DNA of 57,660 bases from Lachnospiraceae bacterium. GTDB taxonomy: Bacteria > Bacillota > Clostridia > Lachnospirales > Lachnospiraceae. Positions within the stretch are counted from its first letter, which is position 1, and every line of letters begins with the position of its first letter. Positions 1 through 8,480 of the stretch are shown here, in pieces. The notes below the pieces were generated by a model, which was given only the letters and a program-made list of their open reading frames with translations, ran no database searches and had not been told where the DNA came from. Location: the NCBI GenBank assembly GCA_017443065.1, contig JAFSPF010000118.1:1-57660 (forward strand), in the 5' to 3' direction. Made by a program: the position numbers and the translations under genes.

Positions 1-1
1 C

Positions 2-49
2 AGCGCCACGATGCTGGATACCGATGCCGGCATCGGGGGAATTTTCTGA
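2..49 (+). CDS. Possible 3' end of an upstream gene (partial)
   Basis: Frame 2 is open from the window edge and ends at TGA 47-49, giving the tail TMLDTDAGIGGIF. It lies on the same strand as the signalling genes that follow and is separated from them by an AT-rich stretch with two TATAAT hexamers, as expected at a gene boundary. Only 15 residues are visible, so no family can be named. It could equally be chance open frame in non-coding DNA. Confidence 0.3.
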   Translation, partial: SATMLDTDAGIGGIF

Positions 50-62
50 AAATACCCCTATC

Positions 63-94
63 AATTTTACGTATAATAGTGTATAATTTTACGT
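63..94 (+). promoter_or_regulatory. Double -10 region with a 10-bp direct repeat
   Basis: Two perfect TATAAT hexamers lie at 72-77 and 82-87. The decamer AATTTTACGT occurs at 63-72 and again at 85-94, so the copies start 22 bp apart, about two helical turns. No good -35 box is visible for either -10, which suggests an activator-dependent promoter for the downstream signalling genes. The repeat would suit a dimeric regulator. Promoter role is inferred. Confidence 0.45.
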
Positions 95-156
95 GACACC
101 GAAGACGCAGATGCATGCGCCTTATTTTGCCTGCACAGACAAGCGGAGGAAAGCCG

Positions 157-954
157 GTGCTGCGCGAAATCCTGCTCATTGCGGACAAGGAGAATTTCAG
201 CATGAAGTCCATCGCAAACGCGTTTCTGACGCGCGGCGTTGCGGTGCGGAATGCGGGTATGTCCTTCAGCTCTTTGCCGCGTCCCGTGGACTGTCCGCCG
301 GTGGTCTTTCTTTTCCTGGATGAATGGAGCGTGGACCGTCGCGGCGTGATGGGAGAGATCCGTGACCTGGTGCAAAACGCGAATGCGCTGTACTTTGTCG
401 CAAGCGAGCAGACCTATTTCCTTTCGGAAGCGGCGAAGCGGGATCTCGGGGACCGCGTGACGGATACCTTTGCCCGTCCCTTCAATGCGAATGAGATCGC
501 GGAACGCGTCCTGCGCTTTCTGGATGAAAAAATCGCCTCCGGCGGCTTACCCACGCCAAAGCAGGCGCAGAGAGCGGAAGACCGCGCGAGGCGCGTGCTG
601 ATCGTGGATGATGACCCGACATCCCTTCGCGCGCTGCGGGGTGTCCTGCATAACAATTACAAGGTCGTCATGGTGGACTCCGCGATGAGTGCGCTGGTGT
701 ATCTGGAAGACCATCAGCCGGATCTGATCCTTCTGGACTATGAGATGCCGGCGATCAACGGACCGCAGTTTCTGACCATGCTGCGCGCAAGGGAAAAGCT
801 CCGGGACATCCCCGTGATGTTTCTGACGGGCAAGAGCGATAAGGATACGGTGATGACGGTGATGGATTTGAAACCTGCCGGCTATCTCTTAAAGAGCACG
901 CCGACGGACAAGATCCTGGAAAAGCTGTCGGATTTCTTTTTAAGCAATGGATAA
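157..954 (+). CDS. Response regulator with degenerate plus intact receiver domains
   Basis: About 265 residues with two receiver-like halves and no output domain. The N-terminal half (about residues 1-120) keeps the receiver outline, including a terminal RPF resembling the KPF motif, but lacks the paired acidic residues at the start. The C-terminal half is canonical: VLIVDDD, the phospho-acceptor in LILLDYEMP, and a late Lys in YLLKS. I start at GTG 157 because GCGGAGGA sits 7-8 bases upstream; ATG 115 is in frame but has no ribosome-binding site. The 3' end overlaps the next kinase by 8 bases. With no DNA-binding or enzyme domain it probably works as a phosphate shuttle or protein-binding output for the two hybrid kinases. 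Family call is firm; the role is inferred. Confidence 0.85.
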   Translation: MLREILLIADKENFSMKSIANAFLTRGVAVRNAGMSFSSLPRPVDCPPVVFLFLDEWSVDRRGVMGEIRDLVQNANALYFVASEQTYFLSEAAKRDLGDRVTDTFARPFNANEIAERVLRFLDEKIASGGLPTPKQAQRAEDRARRVLIVDDDPTSLRALRGVLHNNYKVVMVDSAMSALVYLEDHQPDLILLDYEMPAINGPQFLTMLRAREKLRDIPVMFLTGKSDKDTVMTVMDLKPAGYLLKSTPTDKILEKLSDFFLSNG

Positions 955-2854
955 TTTCTGGCCGGAGGCGGGTGCTGCGGTCTTCGGACTCATTTTGTGC
1001 ATCAGCCTTGCAACGAAATACCGGGACGCAAACGAGGCAAACAAGTATTTCCGCGAGCTTGCCTATGCGGTGACGCTTGTAACGATCGTTGATGTCCTTT
1101 CCGTCATTAACCATATTGTTTCACCGCCGGATGCTTCCGGCGTGTTCCTGTTCACGTCCACACTGTTCTATCTACTTACGGAACGCTCCTCCTACTGCCT
1201 CCTGCGGTATGTCGCTTTCCGCGCCAACCGGCAGAATGGCAAATTTTACCGCGTACAGAAATATATCTACCTTGCGGACGCGGCGCTGATCGTCAGCAAT
1301 CTCTTTGTCCACTGGCTCTTCCGCTATGGCGAAGACGGCAAGGTGATTTACGGGACGCTGCATCTGCCCGTCACTTACGGCGTGGCGCTGTACTTTCTGC
1401 TGACCGCCTGCATCATGCAGGGCGTGGATAAGGAAATCTATACGCTTTTGCAGCGCATCGTGCTGCGCATGGCGGGCGCTTTGATGCTGATCGCCTTCCT
1501 GATCCAGTTCTTCATCCTGCGCGATATTTATTTCAGCTACGCGGTGGGCATTTTAAGCGTTTACCTGGTCTTTTTTGCCGTGGAGGCGCCGGTCTATACC
1601 CGTGTGGAGGAGCTGACGAACCATCTGATCCTGACAAGACAGGAAGCGGACGAGGCCACCGTCCGGGCGCATCACGCGGCAAGCGCCAAGAGTTCCTTCC
1701 TTGCCTCCACCTCCCATGAAATCCGCACCCCCATGAATGCCATCATGGGCATCAACGAGCTGATCGCAAGGGGGACGGCGGACGAACACATCAAAGAGGT
1801 GTCCGAGGAAATCCGCACGGCGGGCATCAACCTGCTTCAGATCATCAACGATGTTCTGGATTACAGCCGCATCGAATCCGGAAAGATGGAGCTGGTGGAA
1901 GGCATCTTCAGCTTAAGCGACGTGCTGATGGAGGTGGAGCGCACCTGGCTCGCCCGCGTGGAATCGAAGCAGCTGCAGTTCCAGATCGTGATCGACGACA
2001 AGGTGCCGGACGAGCTTTACGGCGATCAGGACAAGATCCGGCAGGTGCTGACGAATCTTGTTTCAAACGCCGTGAAATACACGGACAAGGGCTCCGTCAT
2101 TCTCTATGTCAAGCGGATCCGCAAGGACGGCAGGGACTTTTTGGAGATGACGGTGGAGGACACCGGCGCGGGCATCCGGGAAGAGGAGATGGACAAGCTC
2201 TTCACCGTCTTCACCCGCGCGGCGCTGGAGGAAAACCGCAACAAGCCCGGTGCGGGATTGGGCTTAAAGATCAGCGAAGAACTCACGCACATGATGGGCG
2301 GCTCGATCTCCGTGGAATCCGAGTACGGCAAGGGAAGCCGTTTCATGCTGCATATTCCCGTGGATGTCACGGAGGGAGAGAAGAAGGCCAGGCCGCTCTT
2401 CTGGGATAAGGAAGAAAAACGCCGCGAGGAGGAAAACAGCATTTCCTTCGGCGCACCGGGACGAAGGGTCCTGGTCGTGGATGACACCGTGGTGAATCTG
2501 ACCGTCATGCGCGGAATGCTGCGTCCCACACAGATGACGGTGGATGAGGCGATGAGCGGCGCGGAGGCGATCGCGATGGCCAGACAGGGGCGCTATGACA
2601 TTGTCTTCCTGGATCACATGATGCCGGAGATGGACGGTGTCGAAACCCTGCATGCCCTGCGCAAGATTCCGGAATATGACAAAGGCGAGGTCTGCATCGT
2701 GGCGCTCACCGGCAATGCGGATGAGACCTCGCGGAAGTTTTATCTGGAACAGGGCTTTGACGATTATCTCGCAAAGCCGATGAAGGAGCGGGATCTCTTC
2801 CTGCTGCTTCGAAGGCACCTTGCGGATTATGCGTCGGAAGGGGGTGCCTTATGA
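947..2854 (+). CDS. Membrane hybrid sensor histidine kinase
   Basis: 635 residues. The first 215 residues form about seven hydrophobic segments with short loops, so the signal is probably sensed in or near the membrane. A linker leads to a HisKA domain with the phospho-accepting His in STSHEIRTP (about residue 257). The ATPase domain follows with an N-box (VSNAVKYT), DTGAGI and GAGLGLKI. A C-terminal receiver has VLVVDDT and the acceptor Asp in FLDHMMP (about 556), ending with AKPM. It overlaps the response regulator upstream by 8 bases and the next kinase by an ATGA, so the three are one transcriptional unit. There is no HPt domain here; phosphate could pass to the HPt of the neighbouring kinase. 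The signal is unknown. Confidence 0.9.
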   Translation: MDNFWPEAGAAVFGLILCISLATKYRDANEANKYFRELAYAVTLVTIVDVLSVINHIVSPPDASGVFLFTSTLFYLLTERSSYCLLRYVAFRANRQNGKFYRVQKYIYLADAALIVSNLFVHWLFRYGEDGKVIYGTLHLPVTYGVALYFLLTACIMQGVDKEIYTLLQRIVLRMAGALMLIAFLIQFFILRDIYFSYAVGILSVYLVFFAVEAPVYTRVEELTNHLILTRQEADEATVRAHHAASAKSSFLASTSHEIRTPMNAIMGINELIARGTADEHIKEVSEEIRTAGINLLQIINDVLDYSRIESGKMELVEGIFSLSDVLMEVERTWLARVESKQLQFQIVIDDKVPDELYGDQDKIRQVLTNLVSNAVKYTDKGSVILYVKRIRKDGRDFLEMTVEDTGAGIREEEMDKLFTVFTRAALEENRNKPGAGLGLKISEELTHMMGGSISVESEYGKGSRFMLHIPVDVTEGEKKARPLFWDKEEKRREEENSISFGAPGRRVLVVDDTVVNLTVMRGMLRPTQMTVDEAMSGAEAIAMARQGRYDIVFLDHMMPEMDGVETLHALRKIPEYDKGEVCIVALTGNADETSRKFYLEQGFDDYLAKPMKERDLFLLLRRHLADYASEGGAL

Positions 2855-5424
2855 GTACGCCCTTCATCATTGAACTGAATCTGATTGCCCTCTTCTTCTC
2901 CTTTGCGCTGAGCATGTTTTTGCTTCTTTTGCGGCGCCGCTCCCACAACATAAGGGCGTCCTTTTTTTACCTGCTGATTTTCGGTTCCGCCGTTTGTCTG
3001 GGGGAGGTGGTCAACGGCCTGTTGTATAACTACAGCATTTCCCACCCGCCGGGCCTTCCGGTCCTCACGCTCAGCAATGCGCTGGTGGAGGTGCTGGAAC
3101 TGGCGAACGTGGTCTTTTATATGCGCTACATTGCGGATCTGTCCGAAAACGAACAGAGGGGAAAGAAGCTGCTTCTGCCCTTTTACATCATTCTCCTCGT
3201 CCTGACGACGGTGCAGGTCTTCAATGTCATGACGGGGGTATTTTTGCGCATCACCGGGGACGGCGTCATGCATCACAACATCGGGATGTATTTCATGAGC
3301 CACATCCTGCCCTTCGGTACGCTCACCGCGGTGGTGGTGCTGTATTTTATTCTGATTCCGAAGGAGCTGCTTTCCAGGCGTCTGGCCGTGCTGAGCACCT
3401 ATTTTCTTCTGCTGGTCGCGGTGCTGGTGCAGGTGGTGTTTGTGCCGAACCTGATGGCGGTCGGTTTTGCGGTGGTGGTGAGTGATTTCATCATTTACTT
3501 CGTCTATGAAACACCGCCCTTCAAGCAGCTGCAGGAAAAGATCGTGGAGCTGGAGGAAGCGGCGCAGCACGCGGAGGAAGCAAAGCTGAAGGCGCAGGAA
3601 GAAGACCGCGGCATGAACGAATTTCTGGCCAACATGTCGCATGAGATCCGCACGCCCTTAACCGCCATCCTCGGCTATAACGAGGTCATCCTCATGGACG
3701 CGCAGGAGGAGGATGTGCAGGATTACGCGCTGGACATTGCCAATGCCGGCAATTCCCTGCTGCATATCGTGAATGACATTCTGGACTTTTCGAGAATCGA
3801 ATCCGGGGAGATCGCGCTGGCGGGCGCGGAATATCTTCTGACGGATGTGCTGGACAACATCGAGAACATGATCCGCAAGAAGGCGGGCGACAAGGGACTG
3901 GAATACCGCAGGCAGATCGATCCGAAGACACCGAACGAGCTGTACGGTGACAGCGTGCGTGTGGGGCAGATTCTGATCAACCTGCTCAACAATGCCGTGA
4001 AATATACGAGACGGGGCTTTGTGGAGCTGCGGCTCAGGGAAGAGCGTGACCGCAGGGCCAGGGAGCGCATTGTGCTGCATGCGGAGGTGCAGGATTCCGG
4101 TATCGGCATCCGCGACAAGGATGCGGAGAGACTCTTCGAGCGCTTTTCCAGACTGGACACGCAGAAGAACCGCAGCATTGAGGGGAGCGGTCTGGGACTG
4201 GAAATCACCTCGCGCTACTTGAAGCTCATGAACGGCAGCATCACCTTCAAGAGCATTTACGGCGAAGGCTCCACCTTCATCGTGGAGATTCCGCAGGAAA
4301 TCACGGGCACGAGAACGGTCGGTGATTACGAGAGCGGCGGCATGAAGCGTGTACGCAGACATACGGAAATCCTGGCACCGGAGGCGCGCGTGCTGGTGGT
4401 GGATGACAATGAAACCAACCGCACGGTGGCAAAGGAGCTGCTGCGTGACACGCTGGTGCAGGTGGACCTTGCGGATTCCGGCGCGGTCTGTCTGGATATC
4501 GTGAAGGAGGAGGCCTACGATATCATTCTCCTCGACCAGATGATGCCGAATTTAAGCGGTCCGGAGACGCTTGCCTATATGAAGGCGATGAAGGACAACA
4601 AGAGCGCGCGGGCCCGCGTGATCGCCTTTACGGCGGACGCGATCGCGGGCGCAAGGGAGAGGCTTCTGGGACAGGGCTTTGACGATTATGTGTCCAAGCC
4701 CGTCACGCGCGGCGATCTCTGCGGTCTTTTGTACCGGCATCTGCCGGAGAGCAAGCTCCTGATGCCGGGGATGCCGGGCTATGAAGAGGCGAAGAGCAGG
4801 GAGGACGCACTGCACCGCGAACAGGAAAAGAGCGAGGCGCAGACCATCCTGGAACGCCTGGAGGGAATCGACCTGACGGAGGCGCTTTCGATCTGCGGCA
4901 CGAAGGAGGTGCTGCTGGCGGCGGTCAGGGATTTCTATCTGACGATCGACCAGCAGGCGAACCTGATCGAACAGTATCTTGCCGCGGACGATCTTGCCAA
5001 TTACACGATCAAGGTGCATGCCCTGAAGAGTGCGGCACGCTTCATCGGCGCAAGGAAGCTTTCGGAGGACGCGGCGGCACTGGAGCTGCTCGGGAACCGG
5101 AAGGCAAAGGAGGAGATCGAACAGCGCACGCCGGAGCTGCTTGTGCTTTACCGCAGCTATAAACAGCACCTTGCGGCGATCGATCCGGATGCCGCGGCGG
5201 GCGCGGAGGATACGCGGGAGGAGATTTCCGCGGAGGATCTTTCGGAGGCCTTTTCCGAAATGAAATCCTTTGCGGAGGACTTTGATTTCGACGGCGTGGA
5301 TGTCGTTCTGGAGGCGCTCGAAGCCTATCGCATGCCGCAGAACGAAGCGGAGCGCTTCAAAAAGATCCGCCTGGCGGTCACGAATGTCAACCGGGAGGAG
5401 CTGCTGAGGCTTCTGGGGAATTAA
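2851..5424 (+). CDS. Membrane hybrid histidine kinase with receiver and HPt domains
   Basis: 857 residues. About seven membrane segments occupy residues 5-220. A short coiled coil (about 223-255) leads to HisKA with His in NMSHEIRTP (about 264). The ATPase domain has NLLNNAVKYT, DSGIGI and GSGLGLEI. The receiver has VLVVDDN and the acceptor Asp in LLDQMMP (about 562), ending in SKPV. The HPt domain carries KVHALKSAAR, with the transfer His near 723. All four stations of a His-Asp-His-Asp relay are present except the terminal receiver, which the first gene of the operon could supply. The last 90 residues are acidic and unassigned. The start ATG overlaps the previous stop as ATGA. The 3' end overlaps the convergent esterase gene by 4 bases. 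Confidence 0.9.
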   Translation: MSTPFIIELNLIALFFSFALSMFLLLLRRRSHNIRASFFYLLIFGSAVCLGEVVNGLLYNYSISHPPGLPVLTLSNALVEVLELANVVFYMRYIADLSENEQRGKKLLLPFYIILLVLTTVQVFNVMTGVFLRITGDGVMHHNIGMYFMSHILPFGTLTAVVVLYFILIPKELLSRRLAVLSTYFLLLVAVLVQVVFVPNLMAVGFAVVVSDFIIYFVYETPPFKQLQEKIVELEEAAQHAEEAKLKAQEEDRGMNEFLANMSHEIRTPLTAILGYNEVILMDAQEEDVQDYALDIANAGNSLLHIVNDILDFSRIESGEIALAGAEYLLTDVLDNIENMIRKKAGDKGLEYRRQIDPKTPNELYGDSVRVGQILINLLNNAVKYTRRGFVELRLREERDRRARERIVLHAEVQDSGIGIRDKDAERLFERFSRLDTQKNRSIEGSGLGLEITSRYLKLMNGSITFKSIYGEGSTFIVEIPQEITGTRTVGDYESGGMKRVRRHTEILAPEARVLVVDDNETNRTVAKELLRDTLVQVDLADSGAVCLDIVKEEAYDIILLDQMMPNLSGPETLAYMKAMKDNKSARARVIAFTADAIAGARERLLGQGFDDYVSKPVTRGDLCGLLYRHLPESKLLMPGMPGYEEAKSREDALHREQEKSEAQTILERLEGIDLTEALSICGTKEVLLAAVRDFYLTIDQQANLIEQYLAADDLANYTIKVHALKSAARFIGARKLSEDAAALELLGNRKAKEEIEQRTPELLVLYRSYKQHLAAIDPDAAAGAEDTREEISAEDLSEAFSEMKSFAEDFDFDGVDVVLEALEAYRMPQNEAERFKKIRLAVTNVNREELLRLLGN

Positions 5425-6449
5425 CGCGTCTGCGCCTTGATCATCTGATACCACAGATCATAGGAGCCGGCCGTCAAGTGCACGCCGTCAAAGGTGTGCT
5501 CCGCCGAGAGAGAACCGGTCTCATCATCCAGAAGATAATTGATATCGATATAGATCGTCTTCTCATCGTCACAGAGCTGTTTCAGGCGCTCGTTTCTCTC
5601 GTTGACGGCGGCGTTGGAAAACACGGGCTGTTCTCTCTGTTTTTTGTCCGACACATGCATGATGCCCTGCACATAGATCGTCGCATCCGGCTGCAGATAG
5701 CGGATCCGGTTCAGGATATGTTCATAGGTCTCCAGATACTGCACCATGTCATAACCGATCTCATTGATGCCGAGCATGATATAGATTTTTCCGAAGTGCT
5801 GTCGTTCCAGCGCCTCTTCGATGGTGAGCGATTCCCCGTCCACCGGCGCGCATCTTAAATCCAGCGCGTTAAACACGCTCATGGAGGTCTTGCAGTAGAA
5901 GCTGGCCTCCGCATCCAGTCCCGGAACATACTGGGAGAGACCGACGGTGCGGGAATCGCCGATGAAGAGCGCATCCGCATAGTACGCATCCTCCGCCGGC
6001 GCGCCCGTTGCCGCGGGAGGCGGTGTGTCTGAGGGTTCCGCATAATCCTCCGGATCCGGTCGGTAGGAAACATGATCCTCTGCGGGCGGAAGCTCCGGCC
6101 GGTAGGAGACATGATCCTCCGCGGGCGGAAGTTCCGGACGATAGGAAACAGGATCCTGCGCGGGCGCGGGCTCCTCCGCAGGCGCGGAAATCTGCACGGA
6201 TGCGTCGTTTTGCCCGTGGGACGGCGCCTCTTCCACCGGCGTGCGGAAGGCCTGCAGGAGCTCCGCGGGCGTCACCCCGTCCGCAAGGGCGCGGAAGGTG
6301 AGGCTTAAGAGCGGCGCATCGGCATAATCATATTCATAGGCCCTGAGGACGGAGCGCTGTCCGGCCACGGAAACGACCGTGAAAAACAGGGCGCTCAGAA
6401 AGAGGCAGATGATCAGCGGATAATGTTCTCTTCGTTTTTTCTCGTTCAT
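5421..6449 (-). CDS. Membrane-anchored SGNH/GDSL-type hydrolase
   Basis: 342 residues: a short basic N-terminus, one membrane segment (about 11-30), a Pro/Glu-rich stalk (about 70-155), then an SGNH domain facing outside. The nucleophile motif is IGDSR (Ser about 166). IMLGINEIG matches the block with a conserved Asn, and GVHLTAGSY supplies the catalytic His. The stalk has 2.7 copies of a 13-residue unit. It lies 2 bases downstream of an MBOAT gene on the same strand, the usual arrangement for extracellular O-acylation systems (AlgI/AlgJ-like, PatA/PatB-like). It probably transfers or removes acyl groups on a surface polymer. The substrate cannot be told from sequence. Confidence 0.85.
   Translation of the reverse strand: MNEKKRREHYPLIICLFLSALFFTVVSVAGQRSVLRAYEYDYADAPLLSLTFRALADGVTPAELLQAFRTPVEEAPSHGQNDASVQISAPAEEPAPAQDPVSYRPELPPAEDHVSYRPELPPAEDHVSYRPDPEDYAEPSDTPPPAATGAPAEDAYYADALFIGDSRTVGLSQYVPGLDAEASFYCKTSMSVFNALDLRCAPVDGESLTIEEALERQHFGKIYIMLGINEIGYDMVQYLETYEHILNRIRYLQPDATIYVQGIMHVSDKKQREQPVFSNAAVNERNERLKQLCDDEKTIYIDINYLLDDETGSLSAEHTFDGVHLTAGSYDLWYQMIKAQTR
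6061..6166 (+). repeat. 39-bp in-frame tandem repeat, about 2.7 copies
   Basis: Units begin near 6061, 6100 and 6139, the last partial; each starts CGGTAGGA or a close variant. Each unit encodes the 13-residue block PPAEDHVSYRPEL in the stalk of the SGNH protein. Because 39 is a multiple of three, copy-number change would alter stalk length without a frameshift. Confidence 0.8.
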
Positions 6450-6451
6450 CT

Positions 6452-7822
6452 CTAAAACCGGAAGTACATAAAGGGGTTCCCGTCCGCGGTGGAGAGCGAA
6501 TAAACGCTCATCCAGAAGAGCGCAAGCAGGAACAACACAACCAGCGGGTTCTTGCGGTGCTTTTGCAAAACGTCCGTCACCGGCGGAATCAGCACAATCA
6601 GTCCGATAATCACATACAGCAGACTGTCCTGCATGATGCTGACATAATCCAGGGCGTACACATTGGCGGGGACGTCAAAAAACGGAAACAGGCGGTGGAA
6701 ATAGCCCTTCAGGTAGGACCACTCTCCGAGGGCAAAGGGAATCCAGGTCAAAGGAATGAGGATCCACACATGGAGCCGCCCGAAAATGCGGAGCAGTACG
6801 GGCACGCGGGCAAGCACATATTTCTCCCAGACGATCAGGAGAAAGAGCACGCCGCCCCAGATCAGGAAGGTGACGGAAATTCCGTGCCACAGCGCCGTCG
6901 TCAGCCAGACCAGAAAGTAGTTGAAGAGCGCTCTTGCGGGGTGCACCCGGTTTCCGCCGAGCGGGATAAAAAGATAATCCCGAAACCATTGCCCGAGGGT
7001 CATGTGCCAGCGGCGGTAGAAGTCCGTGACACTTCCCGCGGCGTAGGGATGATGAAAGTTTTCGATAAAGGGAAAGCCCAGCGCAACGCCGACGCCTGCG
7101 GCCATCAGGGAGTAGCCCCAGAAGTCATAGTACAGGTTCAGGGAATAACAGACGACCCCGTACCAGGCCAGGGGCGTGGAAATATGTCCGTAGCCGATCG
7201 TTCCGACGGCCTGCCAGGCATAGCTTAAATGGTCCGCGAGCAGCACCTTGCAGGCGAGGCCCAGGCAGAAATAAAACGCACCCTCCTCCAGACGGGAGAG
7301 GAAGGAGCGGCGGTGTTCGTCCGTGCTTTGTAAGGCGCTTAAGTCCCATGCGCTGTTTTGCATGTAGTTCTCATAGCGCATGACGGGACCGGAGACAATC
7401 TGCGGAAACATCGTGAAATAGGTTGCGGTATCGACGGGAGAGGGCGCAGGGGAAATGCGTCCCCGGTAGAGATCCGCCTGATAGGAAATCATTTTGAAGG
7501 TATAAAAGCTGATGCCGACGGGCAGGAGGGAAGAAGACACAAAGGTGCCGAGCCCCTTGAAGGCGGCAAGCATCAGCGCATCCAGCGTCACGATCAGGGC
7601 GAGCGCCGCAGGCTTTTGTTTGATCACCGCCCTTCCCGCCACATGATTCAAAAGGGTTGCAATGACAAGGAGACCGAAGAAGCGCGTGTCCCCCAGGGCA
7701 TAAAAAAAGAGCGAGGCGACCAGAAGGATCAGCCGCCGGTAAACGGCAGGGGCAATATAATAAACGGCAAGAAAGACCGGCAGAAAACGGAATACGAACT
7801 GCAGGTCGGAAAAAGTCATCAT
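6452..7822 (-). CDS. MBOAT family O-acyltransferase
   Basis: About 456 residues, polytopic with roughly ten or more membrane segments. Family hallmarks are FYRRWHMTLGQWFRDY and, further on, ALWHGIS, whose His is the conserved MBOAT catalytic residue. Members (AlgI, DltB, PatA) move acyl groups across the membrane to extracellular polymers, with an SGNH partner finishing the transfer; such a partner lies 2 bases downstream. I start at ATG 7822 (MMTFSDLQF) because the longer open frame runs into the divergent sigma-factor gene and its sequence is not membrane-like. No Shine-Dalgarno is visible. A TACACT box with an extended TGG ends 8 bases before this ATG, so the mRNA may be leaderless. Substrate unknown. 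Confidence 0.88.
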   Translation of the reverse strand: MMTFSDLQFVFRFLPVFLAVYYIAPAVYRRLILLVASLFFYALGDTRFFGLLVIATLLNHVAGRAVIKQKPAALALIVTLDALMLAAFKGLGTFVSSSLLPVGISFYTFKMISYQADLYRGRISPAPSPVDTATYFTMFPQIVSGPVMRYENYMQNSAWDLSALQSTDEHRRSFLSRLEEGAFYFCLGLACKVLLADHLSYAWQAVGTIGYGHISTPLAWYGVVCYSLNLYYDFWGYSLMAAGVGVALGFPFIENFHHPYAAGSVTDFYRRWHMTLGQWFRDYLFIPLGGNRVHPARALFNYFLVWLTTALWHGISVTFLIWGGVLFLLIVWEKYVLARVPVLLRIFGRLHVWILIPLTWIPFALGEWSYLKGYFHRLFPFFDVPANVYALDYVSIMQDSLLYVIIGLIVLIPPVTDVLQKHRKNPLVVLFLLALFWMSVYSLSTADGNPFMYFRF

Positions 7823-7829
7823 AGATAAC

Positions 7830-7860
7830 AGTGTACCACACAATGCGGAATATATGTAAA
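7830..7860 (-). promoter_or_regulatory. Candidate sigma-A promoter of the MBOAT gene
   Basis: On the minus strand, TTTACA (7855-7860) is followed after 19 bp by TACACT (7830-7835), preceded by an extended TGG. The start codon at 7822 begins 8 bases past the -10, leaving almost no 5' leader. The 19-bp spacer is long, so confidence is low. Confidence 0.35.
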
Positions 7861-7863
7861 ATA

Positions 7864-7872
7864 TGGTATGAT
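7864..7872 (+). promoter_or_regulatory. Extended -10 box for the sigma-factor gene
   Basis: TGGTATGAT at 7864-7872 is an extended -10 element about 48 bases upstream of the sigma-factor start codon. No clear -35 box is present, as is common with extended -10 promoters. Confidence 0.35.
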
Positions 7873-7919
7873 TGTAAGAAACCGGCGCAAAGGTTGTCTG
7901 ATAAGACAAAGGGAACCGC

Positions 7920-8480
7920 ATGGAAGATACGGCGATCATCGAATTATATTTTGCGCGTGAGGAGCGTGCGATACAGGAGACCATGCAAAAGTACGGGGCG
8001 TACTGCATGCAGGTGGCCAGGAACATTCTGCGCTCCGAACCGGATGCGGAGGAATGTGTCACGGACACCTGGATGAAGGCATGGAACGCGATCCCGCCGG
8101 AGCGGCCGCAGTTTTTGAAGCTCTTCCTGGCAAAGATCACGAGAAACCTTTCGATCAACCGCTATAAGGCGCTGCGGCGCGTAAAGCGCGGCGGCGGGGA
8201 AGCGGAGGCGGCGCTGGAGGAGCTTGCGGAGGTCGTTGCGGACAGCACGAGCGTGGAGGATACGGTGACGGCTGCGGAGCTGTCCTCTTTGATCGACACC
8301 TTTGTGCGGGGGCTTCCGGAACGCGACGGCAATGTGTTCATCCGGCGGTATTTTTACACGGAGGGCGTGACGGAGATCGCAAGGCGCTATAACCTGACAC
8401 AGACAAACGTGTCCGTGATTCTGAACCGCACACGCGGGAAGCTGAAGGAGTACTTGCTGAAGGCAGGGTACGCGATATGA
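7920..8480 (+). CDS. Sigma-70 family (ECF-like) RNA polymerase sigma factor
   Basis: 186 residues. An N-terminal sigma region 2 (about 10-75, with ARNILRSEPDAEECVTDTW) binds core polymerase and the -10. A C-terminal region 4 helix-turn-helix (about 120-180, with TEIARRYNLTQTNVSVILNR) recognises the -35. Regions 1 and 3 are absent, as in ECF sigma factors. The AAAGGG upstream of ATG 7920 serves as ribosome-binding site. The next gene overlaps by ATGA and encodes a single-span membrane protein, the normal layout of a sigma factor with its anti-sigma factor. The regulon is unknown. Confidence 0.9.
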   Translation: MEDTAIIELYFAREERAIQETMQKYGAYCMQVARNILRSEPDAEECVTDTWMKAWNAIPPERPQFLKLFLAKITRNLSINRYKALRRVKRGGGEAEAALEELAEVVADSTSVEDTVTAAELSSLIDTFVRGLPERDGNVFIRRYFYTEGVTEIARRYNLTQTNVSVILNRTRGKLKEYLLKAGYAI

